A stretch of 64,000 nt of DNA from Tillandsia leiboldiana (GCA_029204045.2 CM055074.1:13810664-13874663), one strand, 5' to 3'. Counted from the first letter of the stretch, positions 9,085 to 20,373 are shown. The notes: generated from the sequence alone by a model not told the origin. A program made the numbers and translations.

Positions 9085-11183
9085 ATGGTTGAAGGTGGAA
9101 ACATCAACAGACCACCGTTCTTCGATGGAACAAATTATGCCTACTGGAAAGTACGCATGAGAGCGTTTTTGATTTCCATCGATTAACGGGTTTGACAATC
9201 AATTGAGTTTGGATGGACAAATCCAACTGAAGTTATTGTTGATGTTGTCACCATCAAACCTAGGTCGAAATGGACTAAGGAAGAAATTGATGCATCTTCT
9301 TACAACGGCAAAGGAATTAACGCTTTATTTAATGCTTTGTCGCAAACCGAATTCTCTCGCGTCTCGGCATGTGAGACTGCGAAAGAAATCTAGGATGTTC
9401 TACAAGTTACACATGAGGGAACAAGCCTTGTGAAGATTCAAAAACTGCAAATGCTTACGAGCAAATTTGACTCAATTTTTATGGCAGAAAATGAATCGTT
9501 CACAGACTATTATACACGATTGTAAGATATCGTTAATACATGTGCTAACTTGGGAGAGAAAATTCCAAAATCTAAAGTTGTAAGAAAGATTTTAAGGACT
9601 CTTCCTGAAAGATTTCGTGCTAAGGTTGCAGCCATTGAAACAGTAAAATATCCGGACGAAATCCGTGTAGAAGAATTAGTTGGTGCACTTCAAACTTATA
9701 AAATGACTTTTCTTACTAACAATTCTTCTGGAAAGCCTTCATCTTCTTCTAAGTCTTCAGGTTTTGCATTGAAAACAACAAAAGAAGAAGACGCGGATTC
9801 ATCCTCCTCAAACGGTGATGAGAATCTATCAATGGAGGATTTCGAGAAGCAGCTTGCACTCTTGACGAGGAAATTTCGCCGAAGCTTTCGAAGGGGTAAT
9901 TCAAGCAAAACCTCATCCTTCGTAAAGTCCAAGAAAGGCAAAGGATCTTCAAGCTTTAAGTCAAGAAAGCAAGAAAGTTCTTCAAAGGACAAGAAGAACT
10001 CGGAGGGACAAATCCAATGCTTCAAGTGCCGAGGCTACGGTCACATCTCAAAGGAATGTCCCAACAAGAATCCGTCAAAGAAGAAGGCGATGCAAGCCGT
10101 CACTTGGGATGACACCTCAACTTCAAATGAGTCATCTTCCAGTGACGAGGATAACAACGCGACGGCATTCCACGCGTCCACAATTTTACCTTACGTGTGC
10201 TTTATGGCAAGTACATCTGGTTCATTATCCAACTCCTCCCAGGTTGAAAAATCTGCATTGGATGATGAACCGAGTGATTCCAAAGGTGAAGACTTTGCTT
10301 TTTCCTATCATAAACTATTGAAGGATTCAAAGAAATTGGCAAACCAAAACAAGAGTTTGAGAAGAAGGTTGGGGGATCTTGAAGAAGAAGCTAAAAAGAA
10401 AACTTCTTTCTCAAACGCTCTTGAAGTGGAATGGGACAATTTGAACAAGATAAATGTTTCCCTTCAAGAGAAGAACGAGCATTTCGAGAAGGAACACAAC
10501 AAGTTGGTGGATAAAGCTAATTACTTCTTGAAGCTCTACACTGAGGCTCAACAAGAAAGATGGAGATGACGAAGACTATACTCCAACTTAAGGAAGATTT
10601 GAAGCGTTTCTCTTCCGGAAGGAGCAAGTTGGATAAGATGCTTGGTCTTGGTCAAACGAATCGTTTGGGCCTTGGATACGATCGAACTGGAAACAGTCCT
10701 AGTTCGAGTGAAACAATTTTTGTGCCTCAGTCGGTTGCTCCTCCTCCTCCTCTACCGACGAAAATCAATGCATCCAACGACAATGAGCCTACCTCAATTC
10801 GGCCAGGATCAAATACTTCCAAGGTATGTTTTCGTTGTGGTTTTGCAGGGCACATTAGAAGCAATTGCAAGAATGGAGCGAAGCGATCAAATCAAGCGCC
10901 TCTTGCAACAACTACCAACAAGTTCATCCCCCGAAAATCAAAGGAGAATTTTTCAAAGGTAAAGAACCTTGGTAGTACACCTAACAAGATGACGTCGTCA
11001 TGGATTGCAAAGAAAAGTGATCAAGCGAACAAGACGCATTCACCAAGGAAATCAATGTCACAATCATTGCCGACATATTCCAAAACTTGCAAGGTTTGGG
11101 TGCGCAAACGTGAAATCTTCCCTTGTCTTGTCATTCATACATCACTGCATGCTTATGACAAACTCGTCTTGGTATCTGAATAG
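9085..11183 (+). pseudogene. gag: Sire-A gag, two zinc knuckles, nonsense-mutated
   Basis: The start is the ATG at 9085 (MVEGGNINRPPFFDGTNYAY), matching the N terminus of the Sire-N gags. Four stops interrupt the first 450 bp (9184, 9193, 9391, 9523); three lie where the relatives have Glu, Trp or Trp. The frame then stays open from 9550 to 10569 with the copia gag body (KILRTLPERFRAKVAAIETV), a Ser-rich linker and zinc knuckle CFKCRGYGHISKEC. A frameshift near 10555 moves to a second frame holding a coiled-coil region and knuckle CFRCGFAGHIRSNC, ending at TAG 11181-11183. The product would be a large Sirevirus-type Gag of about 700 residues. It overlaps the start of pol, which lies in another frame. 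Confidence 0.92.
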
Positions 11184-14100
11184 TGGATGTTCCCGTCACA
11201 TGACCGGTGACAAAAATTGTTTTCAAACTTTAAAGAAAATCTCCGGAGGACTTGTAGTTTTCGGAGACGGTCGTTCTTCAAAATTTGTTGGAAAAGGGAC
11301 AATTACTATTCCAGAAGGCCTAGTTTTGAACAATGTTTTATTTGTTGAAGGCCTTAAGACTAACCTCATTAGCACTAGTCAACTGTGCGATAATGGTTTT
11401 TCAGTTAATTTTTCTTCTGCTGAATGCATTGTAACTGATAAGGACCATTCATTCTTTTTGAAAGGGGTTAGATCTGATAATAACTGCTATGTAGTTCCTA
11501 GTAAATTTTCTGAACATTGTAACCTAGTATCACTAGATAATGAAACTCTTTGGCATGAAAGACTAGGTCACATAAATTTTAAGGAACTTTCTAGAATATC
11601 AAACAAAGACGTGGTTAAGGGTGTTCCTAAACTATCTTTTAAAGAAAACATTGTGTGTGGAGGTTGTCAAAAGGGAAAACAATCAAGGGCCACACACAAG
11701 AATTTAAACCACGTGGGAACCAAACGGCCACTTGAATTATTGCACATGGACTTAATGGGGCCGACTCGTCAACCAAGTTTGGGAGGTAAATGGTACATTT
11801 TTCTTATGGTTGATGATTTCTCTAGATTTTCTTGGGTAGCATTTTTAAGAGAGAAAACGGATACTTTCGGTTCTTTTCATGAGATATGTCATCGTGTTAT
11901 GATTGAGAAAAATGAAAAGATCGTTCGTGTTCGAAGTGATAGAGGTGGAGAATTTATAAATTCAAAATTCATTGATTTTTGCACTTCCAATGGCATAAAA
12001 CATGAATTCTCTGCACCCTATACACCGCAACAGAATGGTGTAGTCGAGCGCAAAAACAGAGTAGTACAAGAGATGGCGCGTGTTATGCTTCACAGCCGGA
12101 AACTCCCGTTACATTTTTGGGCTGAAGCAGTTAACACCGCGGTCTATGTAATCAATCAAGTTTATTTGCGCCCGAGTACTTTGAATACACTATATGAGCT
12201 ATGGTTTTGTAGAAAACCAAATATCAAGTATTTTCGAATCTTTGGGAGTCGCTGTTACATTTTACGTGATCGCGAAAATTTTGAAAAATTCAACTCTCGA
12301 AGTGACGAAGAAATTTTCATGGGTTATTCTACAAACAGTAGAGCATATCGGGTATTTAATCTCGAATCTAAAACGATGGTAGAATCTTTTAATGTTAAAA
12401 TAGATAAAGCTTTTCATTTTTCAACTGATAAATCTACTCCTGATATCTCTATTGATGATGAATCTCCTGCTAATGATAATGCATCTACTCATGATAATTC
12501 TTCCGATAATGTTGATGCATCTCATGGTTATTCTAGTTCATCTAATGTGCAGGAATCATCGCAAATACCTCCGAGCACTCCGTTACCTCAAACGCTATGT
12601 ATCTCCAAGGACCATCCAGAGTCAAATATCATTGGAGATCCACAAGAAGGAGTCAGGACTCGGAGACAGTTGGTTTGTGGAGTTGCGTGTTACGTCTCCA
12701 TGTTGGAACCAAAGAACGTTGATGAAGCTCTTCAGGATGATTATTGGATTGAAGCAATGCAAGAAGAGCTCCATCAATTCGAAAGGAACAAAGTCTGGGA
12801 ATTAACGAAGCCCCCGAAGCAACAACACATCATCGGTACAAAATGGATTTTCAAGAATAAGAAAAATAAAGATGGTACCGTTGTCCGGAACAAATCAAGA
12901 TTAGTTGCTCAGGGCTATTCACAAGTTGAAGGTATAGACTTTGATGAGACGTTCGCCCCGGTAGCTCGTCTCGAGTCAATTCGTATCATTTTCGCAATTG
13001 CTTGTCATTTCAAAATTAAACTTTTTCAAATGGATGTTAAGAGAGCTTTTTTAAATGGTTTTCTAAATGAGGAAGTTTATGTGGCTCAACCAAAAGGTTT
13101 CATTGATCATAAACTACCTAACCATGTGTTTCGATTGAAAAAGGCTCTTTACGGTCTAAAACAAGCACCACGAGCATGTTACGAAAGGTTGACAAAGCAC
13201 CTTTTGGAAAAGGGCTATGCTCGAGGGGGAGCCGATAGGACACTCTTTGTGAAGCTCTTTCAGGATAACTTCATTGTGGCACAAATCTATGTCGATGACA
13301 TTGTATTCGGTGCAACAAGGAACAACGATGCTTCAAAATTCGCTGAAACAATGGAAAGCGAATTTGAGATGTCCATGATGGGCGAGTTGACATACTTTCT
13401 TGGATTGCAAGTAAAACAAACAGAAGATGGAATTCATTTATGTCAATCCAAGTATGCAATGGAGTTAGTCAAGAAATTCGGATTAGAGAACTCTAAAGAC
13501 TTTCCGACTCCTATGGGAACTAGCAATAAGGGATTAGGAAGTGAATCTCATGGAGAAAGTGTAGAAGAGAAACTTTACAGAAGTATGATTGGAAGTCTAA
13601 TCTACCTTACGGCTAGTCGCCCGGACATTGCCTTTAGTGTAGGAATTTGCGCGAGATATCAATCTGCACCGAAGGAAATTCACCTAAAAGCGGTGAAACG
13701 GATCATCCGGTACGTCAAAGGTACACTAAATTTCGGAATTTGGTATCCTATGGGCACATCTATCGACATAATAGGATATTCGGATGCCGATTGGGCTGGA
13801 TCAGTGGATGATCGGAAGAGCACGAGTGGTGCATGTTTTTACCTTGGCCATTGTCTTGTTGCATGGCATAGTAAAAAGCAAAACTGCATTGCACTCTCGA
13901 CTACCGAAGCGGAATACATTTCAGCGGGAAGTTGTGCAACTCAATTGATTTGGATGAAAAGCGTATTGAACGACTTCCGAATTTCTGCGACTTCGGTAAC
14001 AATTCTTTGTGACAACACTAGTGCCATTAACATTTCTAAAAACCCTGTGTTGCACTCTAGAACAAAACACATTGAACTTAGATATCATTTTCTTAGAGAG

Positions 14101-14208
14101 CTAGTTGAATCAAGTTCTTTACAACTTTCTTATGTTTCAACCGAAGATCAATTAGCCGATATTTTGACAAAACCTTTGGATCAAAAAACGTTTTATTCAT
14201 TTACGTAA
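11005..14208 (+). CDS. pol: Sire-A pol: protease, integrase, RT, RNase H (copia order)
   Basis: One open frame of 1067 codons; the true Pol start is probably near 11150, where the protease begins and gag ends. Protease: the motif reads SWYLNSGCSRHMTGD, with Asn (codon 11180-11182) in place of the catalytic Asp. The GAG-pre-integrase zinc site follows (HERLGHINF ... CGGCQKGK). The integrase core has D (LLHMDLMGP), D (VRSDRGGEF) and E (NGVVERKNRVVQEM). RT has QMDVKRAFLNG and the catalytic YVDDIVFGAT. RNase H has YSDADWAGS, STTEAEY and LCDNTSA. Everything but the protease residue looks intact. The C terminus is altered: an extra A in a run near 14183-14188 ends the frame at 14208, while the usual LRKAIGMLSLK continues in the next frame to a TAA at 14234-14236. 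Confidence 0.93.
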   Translation: MQRKVIKRTRRIHQGNQCHNHCRHIPKLARFGCANVKSSLVLSFIHHCMLMTNSSWYLNSGCSRHMTGDKNCFQTLKKISGGLVVFGDGRSSKFVGKGTITIPEGLVLNNVLFVEGLKTNLISTSQLCDNGFSVNFSSAECIVTDKDHSFFLKGVRSDNNCYVVPSKFSEHCNLVSLDNETLWHERLGHINFKELSRISNKDVVKGVPKLSFKENIVCGGCQKGKQSRATHKNLNHVGTKRPLELLHMDLMGPTRQPSLGGKWYIFLMVDDFSRFSWVAFLREKTDTFGSFHEICHRVMIEKNEKIVRVRSDRGGEFINSKFIDFCTSNGIKHEFSAPYTPQQNGVVERKNRVVQEMARVMLHSRKLPLHFWAEAVNTAVYVINQVYLRPSTLNTLYELWFCRKPNIKYFRIFGSRCYILRDRENFEKFNSRSDEEIFMGYSTNSRAYRVFNLESKTMVESFNVKIDKAFHFSTDKSTPDISIDDESPANDNASTHDNSSDNVDASHGYSSSSNVQESSQIPPSTPLPQTLCISKDHPESNIIGDPQEGVRTRRQLVCGVACYVSMLEPKNVDEALQDDYWIEAMQEELHQFERNKVWELTKPPKQQHIIGTKWIFKNKKNKDGTVVRNKSRLVAQGYSQVEGIDFDETFAPVARLESIRIIFAIACHFKIKLFQMDVKRAFLNGFLNEEVYVAQPKGFIDHKLPNHVFRLKKALYGLKQAPRACYERLTKHLLEKGYARGGADRTLFVKLFQDNFIVAQIYVDDIVFGATRNNDASKFAETMESEFEMSMMGELTYFLGLQVKQTEDGIHLCQSKYAMELVKKFGLENSKDFPTPMGTSNKGLGSESHGESVEEKLYRSMIGSLIYLTASRPDIAFSVGICARYQSAPKEIHLKAVKRIIRYVKGTLNFGIWYPMGTSIDIIGYSDADWAGSVDDRKSTSGACFYLGHCLVAWHSKKQNCIALSTTEAEYISAGSCATQLIWMKSVLNDFRISATSVTILCDNTSAINISKNPVLHSRTKHIELRYHFLRELVESSSLQLSYVSTEDQLADILTKPLDQKTFYSFT

Positions 14209-14236
14209 AGCAATTGGAATGCTTTCTTTGAAATAA

Positions 14237-15806
14237 CCTCTTTTGAACTTTTGATAAGGATAGGTTTTGTTTTGTATTTTTGTTCTTTCTTTTTGTTGTA
14301 AATAGAACATTAACTGAGCATTAGTATAATTGACTTTAATTGCATCCTTTCATATTTTGAGAAATTTATTATGATTTGGATATCTTTAAAATTCATTTGA
14401 TGCAATGATCATGTATATCAATTATTTTATCTTTAATTGATCAAAATCAATTCCTCTCTCAATGATCTCTTAGTATAGTTTTTATCTTATTTGACAATTG
14501 AGTTAAGTATGAACATTAGATCAATTTTTGGTTGAATACTTAATATTTTGTATAATTGATAGCCAATTGAGGGGGAGTTTTTGCTAAATGTTTAATGCTC
14601 GAAAGATGTGGAAAGAGTTACATCCTTAAGTGGAGTGTGAAAACTACCACCACATGGAGGAAAGAGCTACCACCTCGGTCGTCCGAGTACTGTGTGCAGC
14701 TACCACATATATACCAAGCATGGTGATTTCTTGTTTACTTCATAAAATACTTTTTGAAATATTTGACTCTGTCGAATTTCAAGGTTGGTATAAGGTGGGA
14801 TTTTGAAAGAAAGATGCTCAAAGAGCCACTCCCTTAAAATATTGTGACTAAATAGCATTATCCGATTTATTTAGGATTTCAAACATCTATCGATCTTTAT
14901 GCTTCATTTTCTTTATTTGATTAATGATTTGATAAACGCATTATACTTTAGATCATGATTGATGTTTAGAACTTGCTCAACTTTAGAGGAGTTAATTTTT
15001 ATAGATTTTCGTTTCATTATTTGAGTATTATTGATAGATTTAGCATAATCTAATTCTTTTGATATGAAACGATGATTTTTGTTTAAAATTGATATACAAG
15101 AATGCTTACAATCTTTTTCTGGATTTTCAGAAATTTTTCGAAATTTTTCTGAAGAAAAAATTGAAGCCGATCCGGACTGCATGAAATTGATCCGGATCCC
15201 GAACGTTGGATTTTCTCTGCGAGAAGCCGATCCGGACTGGATTCCTGATCTGATCCGGACCGCGGCTAGGGTTTAATAGAAACGAAGGGTTATTTGAATT
15301 CTATTCTTTTCTAAACTTTGTTTCAAGGATCCCATAGCTTCTCTCTCTAGAATCCAACTAATTTGGACCCTTCCTAACTCAAGTTCTTTCGATTCAAGTA
15401 AGTTTCTCGGATCAAAACTCGAAATTTTTACTATTTTTGCTCTGTTCTTAAAAAACGTGAGGGATTTCATGCCTCTAATTTAATTTTGAACGGTTTTTGG
15501 TCAAATTTCTTTTGAAATTAGAACTCTGGGTAGATTAGTTTTGTTTCTATGCCTTGTATTCATTTGATTAACGGATTTTTGAGCTTCGATTTCTATAAAT
15601 TCGGTTTTAGGGCATATGTAAGGAATTTTCGAAAAACATGGAATTGATCTATTTTTAAAATTCTTTTTGCAAAACTAACTTGACTACTAGTCTCTATACA
15701 CGATAATGATTGTTTGGGTATGATTTTTCAAATTTTTGAAAATTGAACATTTTTTCGTGTTCTTGAGTTCTTGCTCGCAGGCTCTGTTTTCAACTCATTT
15801 GGAGCA
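14237..15806 (+). other. Sire-A post-pol spacer with internal polypurine tract
   Basis: About 1.6 kb without a supported gene, AT-rich. TTGAGGGGGAG at 14567-14577 matches the usual copia polypurine tract but lies 3.35 kb before the LTR; Sireviruses are known for extra tracts. The stretch 14600-14710 (GGAAAGAGTTACATCC..., CTACCACC units) is shared in inverted orientation with Sire-N1 and Sire-N2 (36660-36770, 40910-41020). One piece (15165-15265) has CCGATCCGGACTG-type palindromes like those in the LTR. Confidence 0.7.
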
Positions 15807-17254
15807 ATGGTGTTTCGATGGGTTCTAGTACTGATTGCAGCGATGGTCCACACTCGAGCGACAAACAAGTTCAAGAGAGCCAAGAAAGATCAAGGGAAAG
15901 GAGACTATATTTCTTAGGATAAAACTGATTCTGAGATAGAATCAGTAGATTGGGATGAATTAGTGGAAGAAGACGCAGCACCTGCTGCATCGAAAAGGAA
16001 AGCCCCTGGTTCAACAAAGGCGAAGACACCGCCTACATCTGCCGAGAAAGGGAAGAATCCTATGCCACCAACACCCATATCAATGAAAAGAAAATGTGTA
16101 GCTCAAAAAAGGGGACGAGTGCGAGGGATTGAGATTGAAGAACCACTAGCAAGTGAAACACACCTCCAGAGGAATACGTGCATATTAGCACAGATCGGAT
16201 GAAAGCATTTGAGAACCGAGAGTGTATTGGTGAACGACACGTTAATATTGCAGCTCTTCGAGATCGTTCTGCGGCTTTTGGAAATCTGATTGAACAAGCC
16301 AATCTCTCTCAAGTTTGCAAATTTCCTGAGTAGTTTGGATATTGTTTGCATCTGATACGAACTTTTTACACCAATGCACTGCAGCTTCAAGAGATTGAAG
16401 ACGGACCAATGGAGTTCTATACTACGGTCCGAGGAACAAAACTCAAGATAACTCCTCGACTGATCGGAGAAGTCTTAGGGATGAGATCCCGCATGACGGG
16501 GACTCATTTCTTGAAAGGAAAAAGTTTGACAAATTCGTCATGGCGAACAGTTGTTAATGGAATATGCATGCCGGATACTCAGTCAATTGGAAACTCTGTA
16601 TACTCAAAGGCGCTTCGACCTGAGTACAGGTTTCTCAATTTCATTATATGCTACAATATTCTCCCGAACATGCAGACGAAAGTCCTGCGATGGGATCGCA
16701 TGCTTTTCTTATATCTTTTGGGACATTCATCGGAGGCAGTGGGTTTGAACATTAATATTCCATAAATCATTTGGAATAGGATGGCACGGTACGTTGAACA
16801 TCCTCATCAAACGCAAAGACTTCCGTTCCCATTAATCATCATGAGAATTTTCAGGAAATTCAAGGTTGATACTCACTCTTCAAGTTATCAACACAGTTTG
16901 GGAACGATTAACGATTCGACAGTTGTGAAGTCTTTGCCAAGACAGCCTGATGACACCCCGACTCTTCCACGTAGCAAGAAACCTTCGGTCTCTACTTCAG
17001 CAACACCTACAAAGCAAGTACCTACATCAGATGATGAAGCATCTGTGACTTCCATTTATAAAGAACAACAACGACTATCTTTTGAACAAGAGCGAATCGC
17101 AAAAGAGCAGGAGCGTATCTCTTAGGAGCTAGAACTAATAACTGCAGCTCAAGTCACTTTGACAAAGAAATACACCTCAATCAGAAAGTTGGTGAAAAAG
17201 ATTTTTACGAAGATGGGTTGTAGTAGCTCAGAAGACTCAGAATCTGAGAATTGA
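15807..17254 (+). pseudogene. Sire-A ORF3 (Sirevirus extra ORF, 'env-like' or plant transposon protein type)
   Basis: A third gene between pol and the 3' LTR. The start is the ATG at 15807 (MVFRWVLVLIAAMVHTRATN), giving a short hydrophobic N terminus. An in-frame TAG near 15915 and a frameshift near 16150 interrupt it; further stops lie near 16333, 16763 and 17126, and it ends at TGA 17252-17254. The middle holds EFYTTVRGTKLKITPRLIGE and VLGMRSRMTG. That pattern (VRG, then a hydrophobic strand, then LG) resembles the plant-specific domain of 'putative plant transposon proteins' seen after pol in Sireviruses. The C terminus is Ser/Thr/Pro-rich, then a charged helix (KEQQRLSFEQERIAKEQERI). I see no clear transmembrane segment near the C terminus, so an envelope role is not supported. 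The function is unknown. Confidence 0.75.
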
Positions 17255-17925
17255 TTGTTTCTAACTTTTCTTTTGCAGGTTTTTATTTTTGCTTTGCTGA
17301 CACTGACAAACTTTACAAACTTTACCTCTTTCTTTCCTTCTTATTTTGTTTTTGGCGTTTTTTGGCGATTTTTGACAAAAAGGGGGAGAGAATTATGAAC
17401 TTTGATAACTTTGAACTGGTAAGTTGTATGAGCTTTGTTTGAACTTGAACTGGTTAGTAAGTTCTAAGTTGAACTTTGATCATGCCCCGACTAACTATTC
17501 GACTAACTATTTGGGCATGTAATATTACTAACAAGTTGCTTTCATAACTGACACATTTACTAACTTGTTAATTGTTTTGACATGACATTTGAAATTTAAT
17601 GCTTAGAAGATATGTCTATCTCTGATTGCTTATTCTAATACATATCTGATTTTGTAAATGTCATGGTGAGTATAAACTCTATCTCTCTGTTCGATTTTTG
17701 AATGTCAAATTCTCGAGGTATCTAACGATTTCTTTTGTCAAGAATTATTTCTTTTGCAGAGAGTATAAACGTCTAAGTCTAGAGTTTGTTTTAGGAGTTT
17801 ATCTCTTGTATTTTTATTTGGATAATTTTTGTAAATTTTTGTTGTATGGTGATAACAACAAAAATATCATTTTGATTTCTTTTGAGTGGATTTTGTTTTG
17901 TCACGAAACCGCCAAAGGGGAAGAT
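17255..17925 (+). other. Sire-A 3' non-coding region ending in polypurine tract
   Basis: About 650 bp of T-rich non-coding sequence. A second purine run AAAAAGGGGGAGAGAA lies at 17377-17392. The functional tract GCCAAAGGGGAAGAT (17911-17925) directly abuts the LTR. Sire-N1 and Sire-N2 carry the same terminal pattern (TTGCCAAAGGGGGAGAT on the minus strand). Confidence 0.8.
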
Positions 17926-19187
17926 TGTTAAGGATTTTATTTTGGCGTATTTCGTGAAGTGGTTAAGTCTTGAAGATTGAAGTGTTGAAGAATTGTGGAT
18001 CACATGCATCAATCTCAAGAAGAAAGAATTCAAAAGGATCAGGTATGTTTAACTAAATAATTTTGGTGATCCGAATACTTTCTTATAGTGTAGAAACACT
18101 TGGATGAATTTTTAATTGCATAAAAATTAAAAACTGGACATGTAATATGTTCAGGATCCGGATCAGGGCATTCCAGTCCGGACCCCGAACATAGTTTAGT
18201 TCATGCGGAATTTCAGTCCGGACCTCCCCTGTTTCAGTCCGGACCCCGAACATTGATTCTGCAGAAATCGCATGAACAGTCCGGGCTGCCCACATTTTAG
18301 TTCGGACCCCGAACATGTTTTTCTGGAAAAGTTCTGTTTAATGACGACAGTCCGGACCCTACTTATTCCAGTCCGGACCGTCGACCCGAAAATTCCAGAT
18401 AAAGTAGTTTTTGATGCTTATCTCTTTCCAAAGGTTTCTAACCTATAAATAAACCCTTTGATTCATCTTTTAGGGTGAAGAAGATTTAAGAATCCAAATA
18501 TAGGAAAAATCCACATATAGAGAAGAAAGGAAATCATGTTTAAACTTATATTTCTTCATCTATATTGATCGATTTGATTCTAGGGTTTCCAAACTCCTTT
18601 TTCCTATAGAATCAAATTGATGAATACTTAGATGGTGTTTTCCTATCTATCTTTGATCTAAGTATTCGGTGGATTTTTATCACCAACAATCAACGATTTT
18701 ATCATAAATCGGGCGCGTGGATTCGCGTGGCCTTGTGGATTCAAGGTGCTACCGCTCTCGTGGACTCGGAGCGAGGCGCGTTCGTGTGATCGAGGCGTGC
18801 CGCATTGGTGAAGACCGTGGATTCGGTTGGACGTCGTGGATCGACGTTGGACTTCGTGGATTCGATGTTGGATGCTAATCGTGGATTCGAGGTGCGTCGT
18901 GGAGCGAGCGGAGAAGATCAACTACGAGCGTATGGAAAAGGTTGAGTCGTAGGTTTACGGTAAATCACCTTGTACGTATTTTAATTCTAGTGGATTTCGC
19001 CGTGTTATCGGTCCCGTGGTTTTTTACTCCTGTGACGGAGTTTTCCACGTAAATCTTGCGTACTTTATTTATTTTCCGCATTGGGTTATTTTTACGCAAC
19101 GATTTGGTGTGTTTATTGTTTACACCTATTCACCCCCCCTCTAGGTGGTTTTTCCCCTATTCAGATCCATATAATCCATAACCCACA
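17926..19187 (+). repeat. Sire-A 3' LTR
   Basis: 1262 bp copy of 7792-9051. It holds the TCCGGA array (18155-18385), TATAAATA (18444-18451) and the GTGGATTCG array (18715-18905). It ends ATAACCCACA and is followed by the GGGAA duplication at 19188-19192. Confidence 0.95.
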
Positions 19188-19192
19188 GGGAA

Positions 19193-19697
19193 GACGATCT
19201 ATTCTCGTTCCTCGCGATGGTGAGGATCCGGATCTGCTCCTAGTTGACGGTAACGTCTCGTTCCCGGCTTTCGGCGCGTTGATCGAGGAAGATGGGAAAT
19301 CCGCTCTCTTTTTCTCTCTTTTCTCTCCGATTAGGGTTTCCATTTTCTTGAAAAATAATAATTAAATTTTTATTTCCCTCTTGTACGTACAAAATAAAAC
19401 CCTTAATCGGCAGATATAACAGAAAGATTTCTATCTCCTCGAAAAGCGTGCTGATCACGCGGCACGGATTCCGGTGCACCCCAAAGTACCGAAACCATCA
19501 AAATCCCATTCCGAGAGATCCGCAAATCGGAATCCAGATCCGATCGCTTTGCCGTTCCCCATTTTTTGAGCTCTAACACCGAAAAAATACCCGCGCACCC
19601 CGACGCTGTACCCAAGAAAACCCACTAATTAATCCCTTAAACAACTAATTTAATCAAAAGGGATTAAAAGAAACACAAGACAGTTCGTGATATTACA
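19193..19697 (-). repeat. Gy1 5' LTR, second part
   Basis: Continues the Gy1 LTR after Sire-A; it matches 990-1488. It ends GTGATATTACA at 19697, exactly where the left LTR reaches the internal region, so 19697 is the outer right end of Gy1. The next five bases (CATTC, 19698-19702) should be its target duplication. Confidence 0.92.
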
Positions 19698-20331
19698 CAT
19701 TCAGATGGCGCCGTACGAAGCATTGTACGGGCGTCGATGTCGATCCCCTATTTGTTGGGATGATTTAGGGGAACGGATGTTCCTAGGACCAGGCATAGTA
19801 GAAGAGATCGAGGGAAAGGTGCGCCTCATCAGACAGCGGTTGTTGACCGCCCAGAGCCGGCAGAAGAGTTATGCAGACCGAAGACGTCGTGACTTGGAGT
19901 TTCAGGTTGGGGAGCACGCTTTGCTCCGGGTCTCGCCATCCAAGGGGATCAAACGGTTCGGCTTGTGGGGCAAATTGAGCCCGCAATTTGTTGGACCTTT
20001 TGAAATCCTGGAGCGCATTGGCCCGGTAGCTTATCATTTAGCTTTGCCGCCAAACCTCGATCGGGTGCACAACGTTTTCCATGTTTCGATGCTCCGGAAA
20101 TACCTTCCCGATCCGTCACATGTTCTTGATGCTTCTGCTATTGAACTTCGAGAGGGCTTGAGCATTGATGAGACACCGATGCGAATTTTGGCACGGGAAG
20201 ACAAAAAGTTGCGCAACCGGGTGATCCCCTATGTAAAGGTGCTGTGGAGTAATCATGAAGAGCGTGAAGCGACTTGGGAGTTAGAATCAAAGATGAGAGA
20301 GTGTTTTCCTGATTTATTTAGTACGGGTTGA
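19698..20331 (+). pseudogene. Gy2 integrase C-terminal part with chromodomain-like tail (5' truncated)
   Basis: The frame enters at IQMAPYEALYGRRCRSP and runs to TGA at 20329-20331. It has SPQFVGPFEILERIGPVAYH (integrase C-terminal domain) and PMRILAREDKKLRNRVIPYV plus SNHEEREATWELESKMRE (chromodomain-like). This is the plus-strand equivalent of Gy1 1531-2139 and is free of stops. The upstream part of pol was separated by the Gy1 insertion and must lie left of the window. It belongs to the same family as Gy1. Confidence 0.93.
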
Positions 20332-20352
20332 TGTTAAGTTTCGAGGACGAAA

Positions 20353-20373
20353 CTTCTTTTAAGGGGTGTGTGA
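20353..20373 (+). other. Gy2 polypurine tract
   Basis: CTTCTTTTAAGGGGTGTGTGA between the pol stop and the LTR start TGTAGTATC. It is the counterpart of 1489-1509. Confidence 0.75.

Larger units (their letters stand above)
7792..19187 (+). mobile_element. Sire-A: full-length Sirevirus-like Ty1/copia retrotransposon
   Basis: An 11,396-bp element with LTRs of 1260 and 1262 bp (TGTTAAGG...CCCACA) and duplication GGGAA. The order is LTR, Met-tRNA primer site, gag with two zinc knuckles, pol in the copia order (protease, integrase, RT, RNase H), a long post-pol region with an extra ORF, a polypurine tract and the 3' LTR. The size, the long gag and the third ORF after pol are typical of Sireviruses (SIRE1/Maximus lineage). 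By eye the LTRs differ at roughly 3% of positions. Gag and ORF3 carry stops, so the copy is probably dead. Confidence 0.95.

Noticed and set aside
15807..17254. Calling ORF3 a viral envelope glycoprotein
   Set aside because: No clear signal-peptide cleavage region, C-terminal membrane anchor, coiled fusion region or cysteine pattern can be seen; only position relative to pol would support it.
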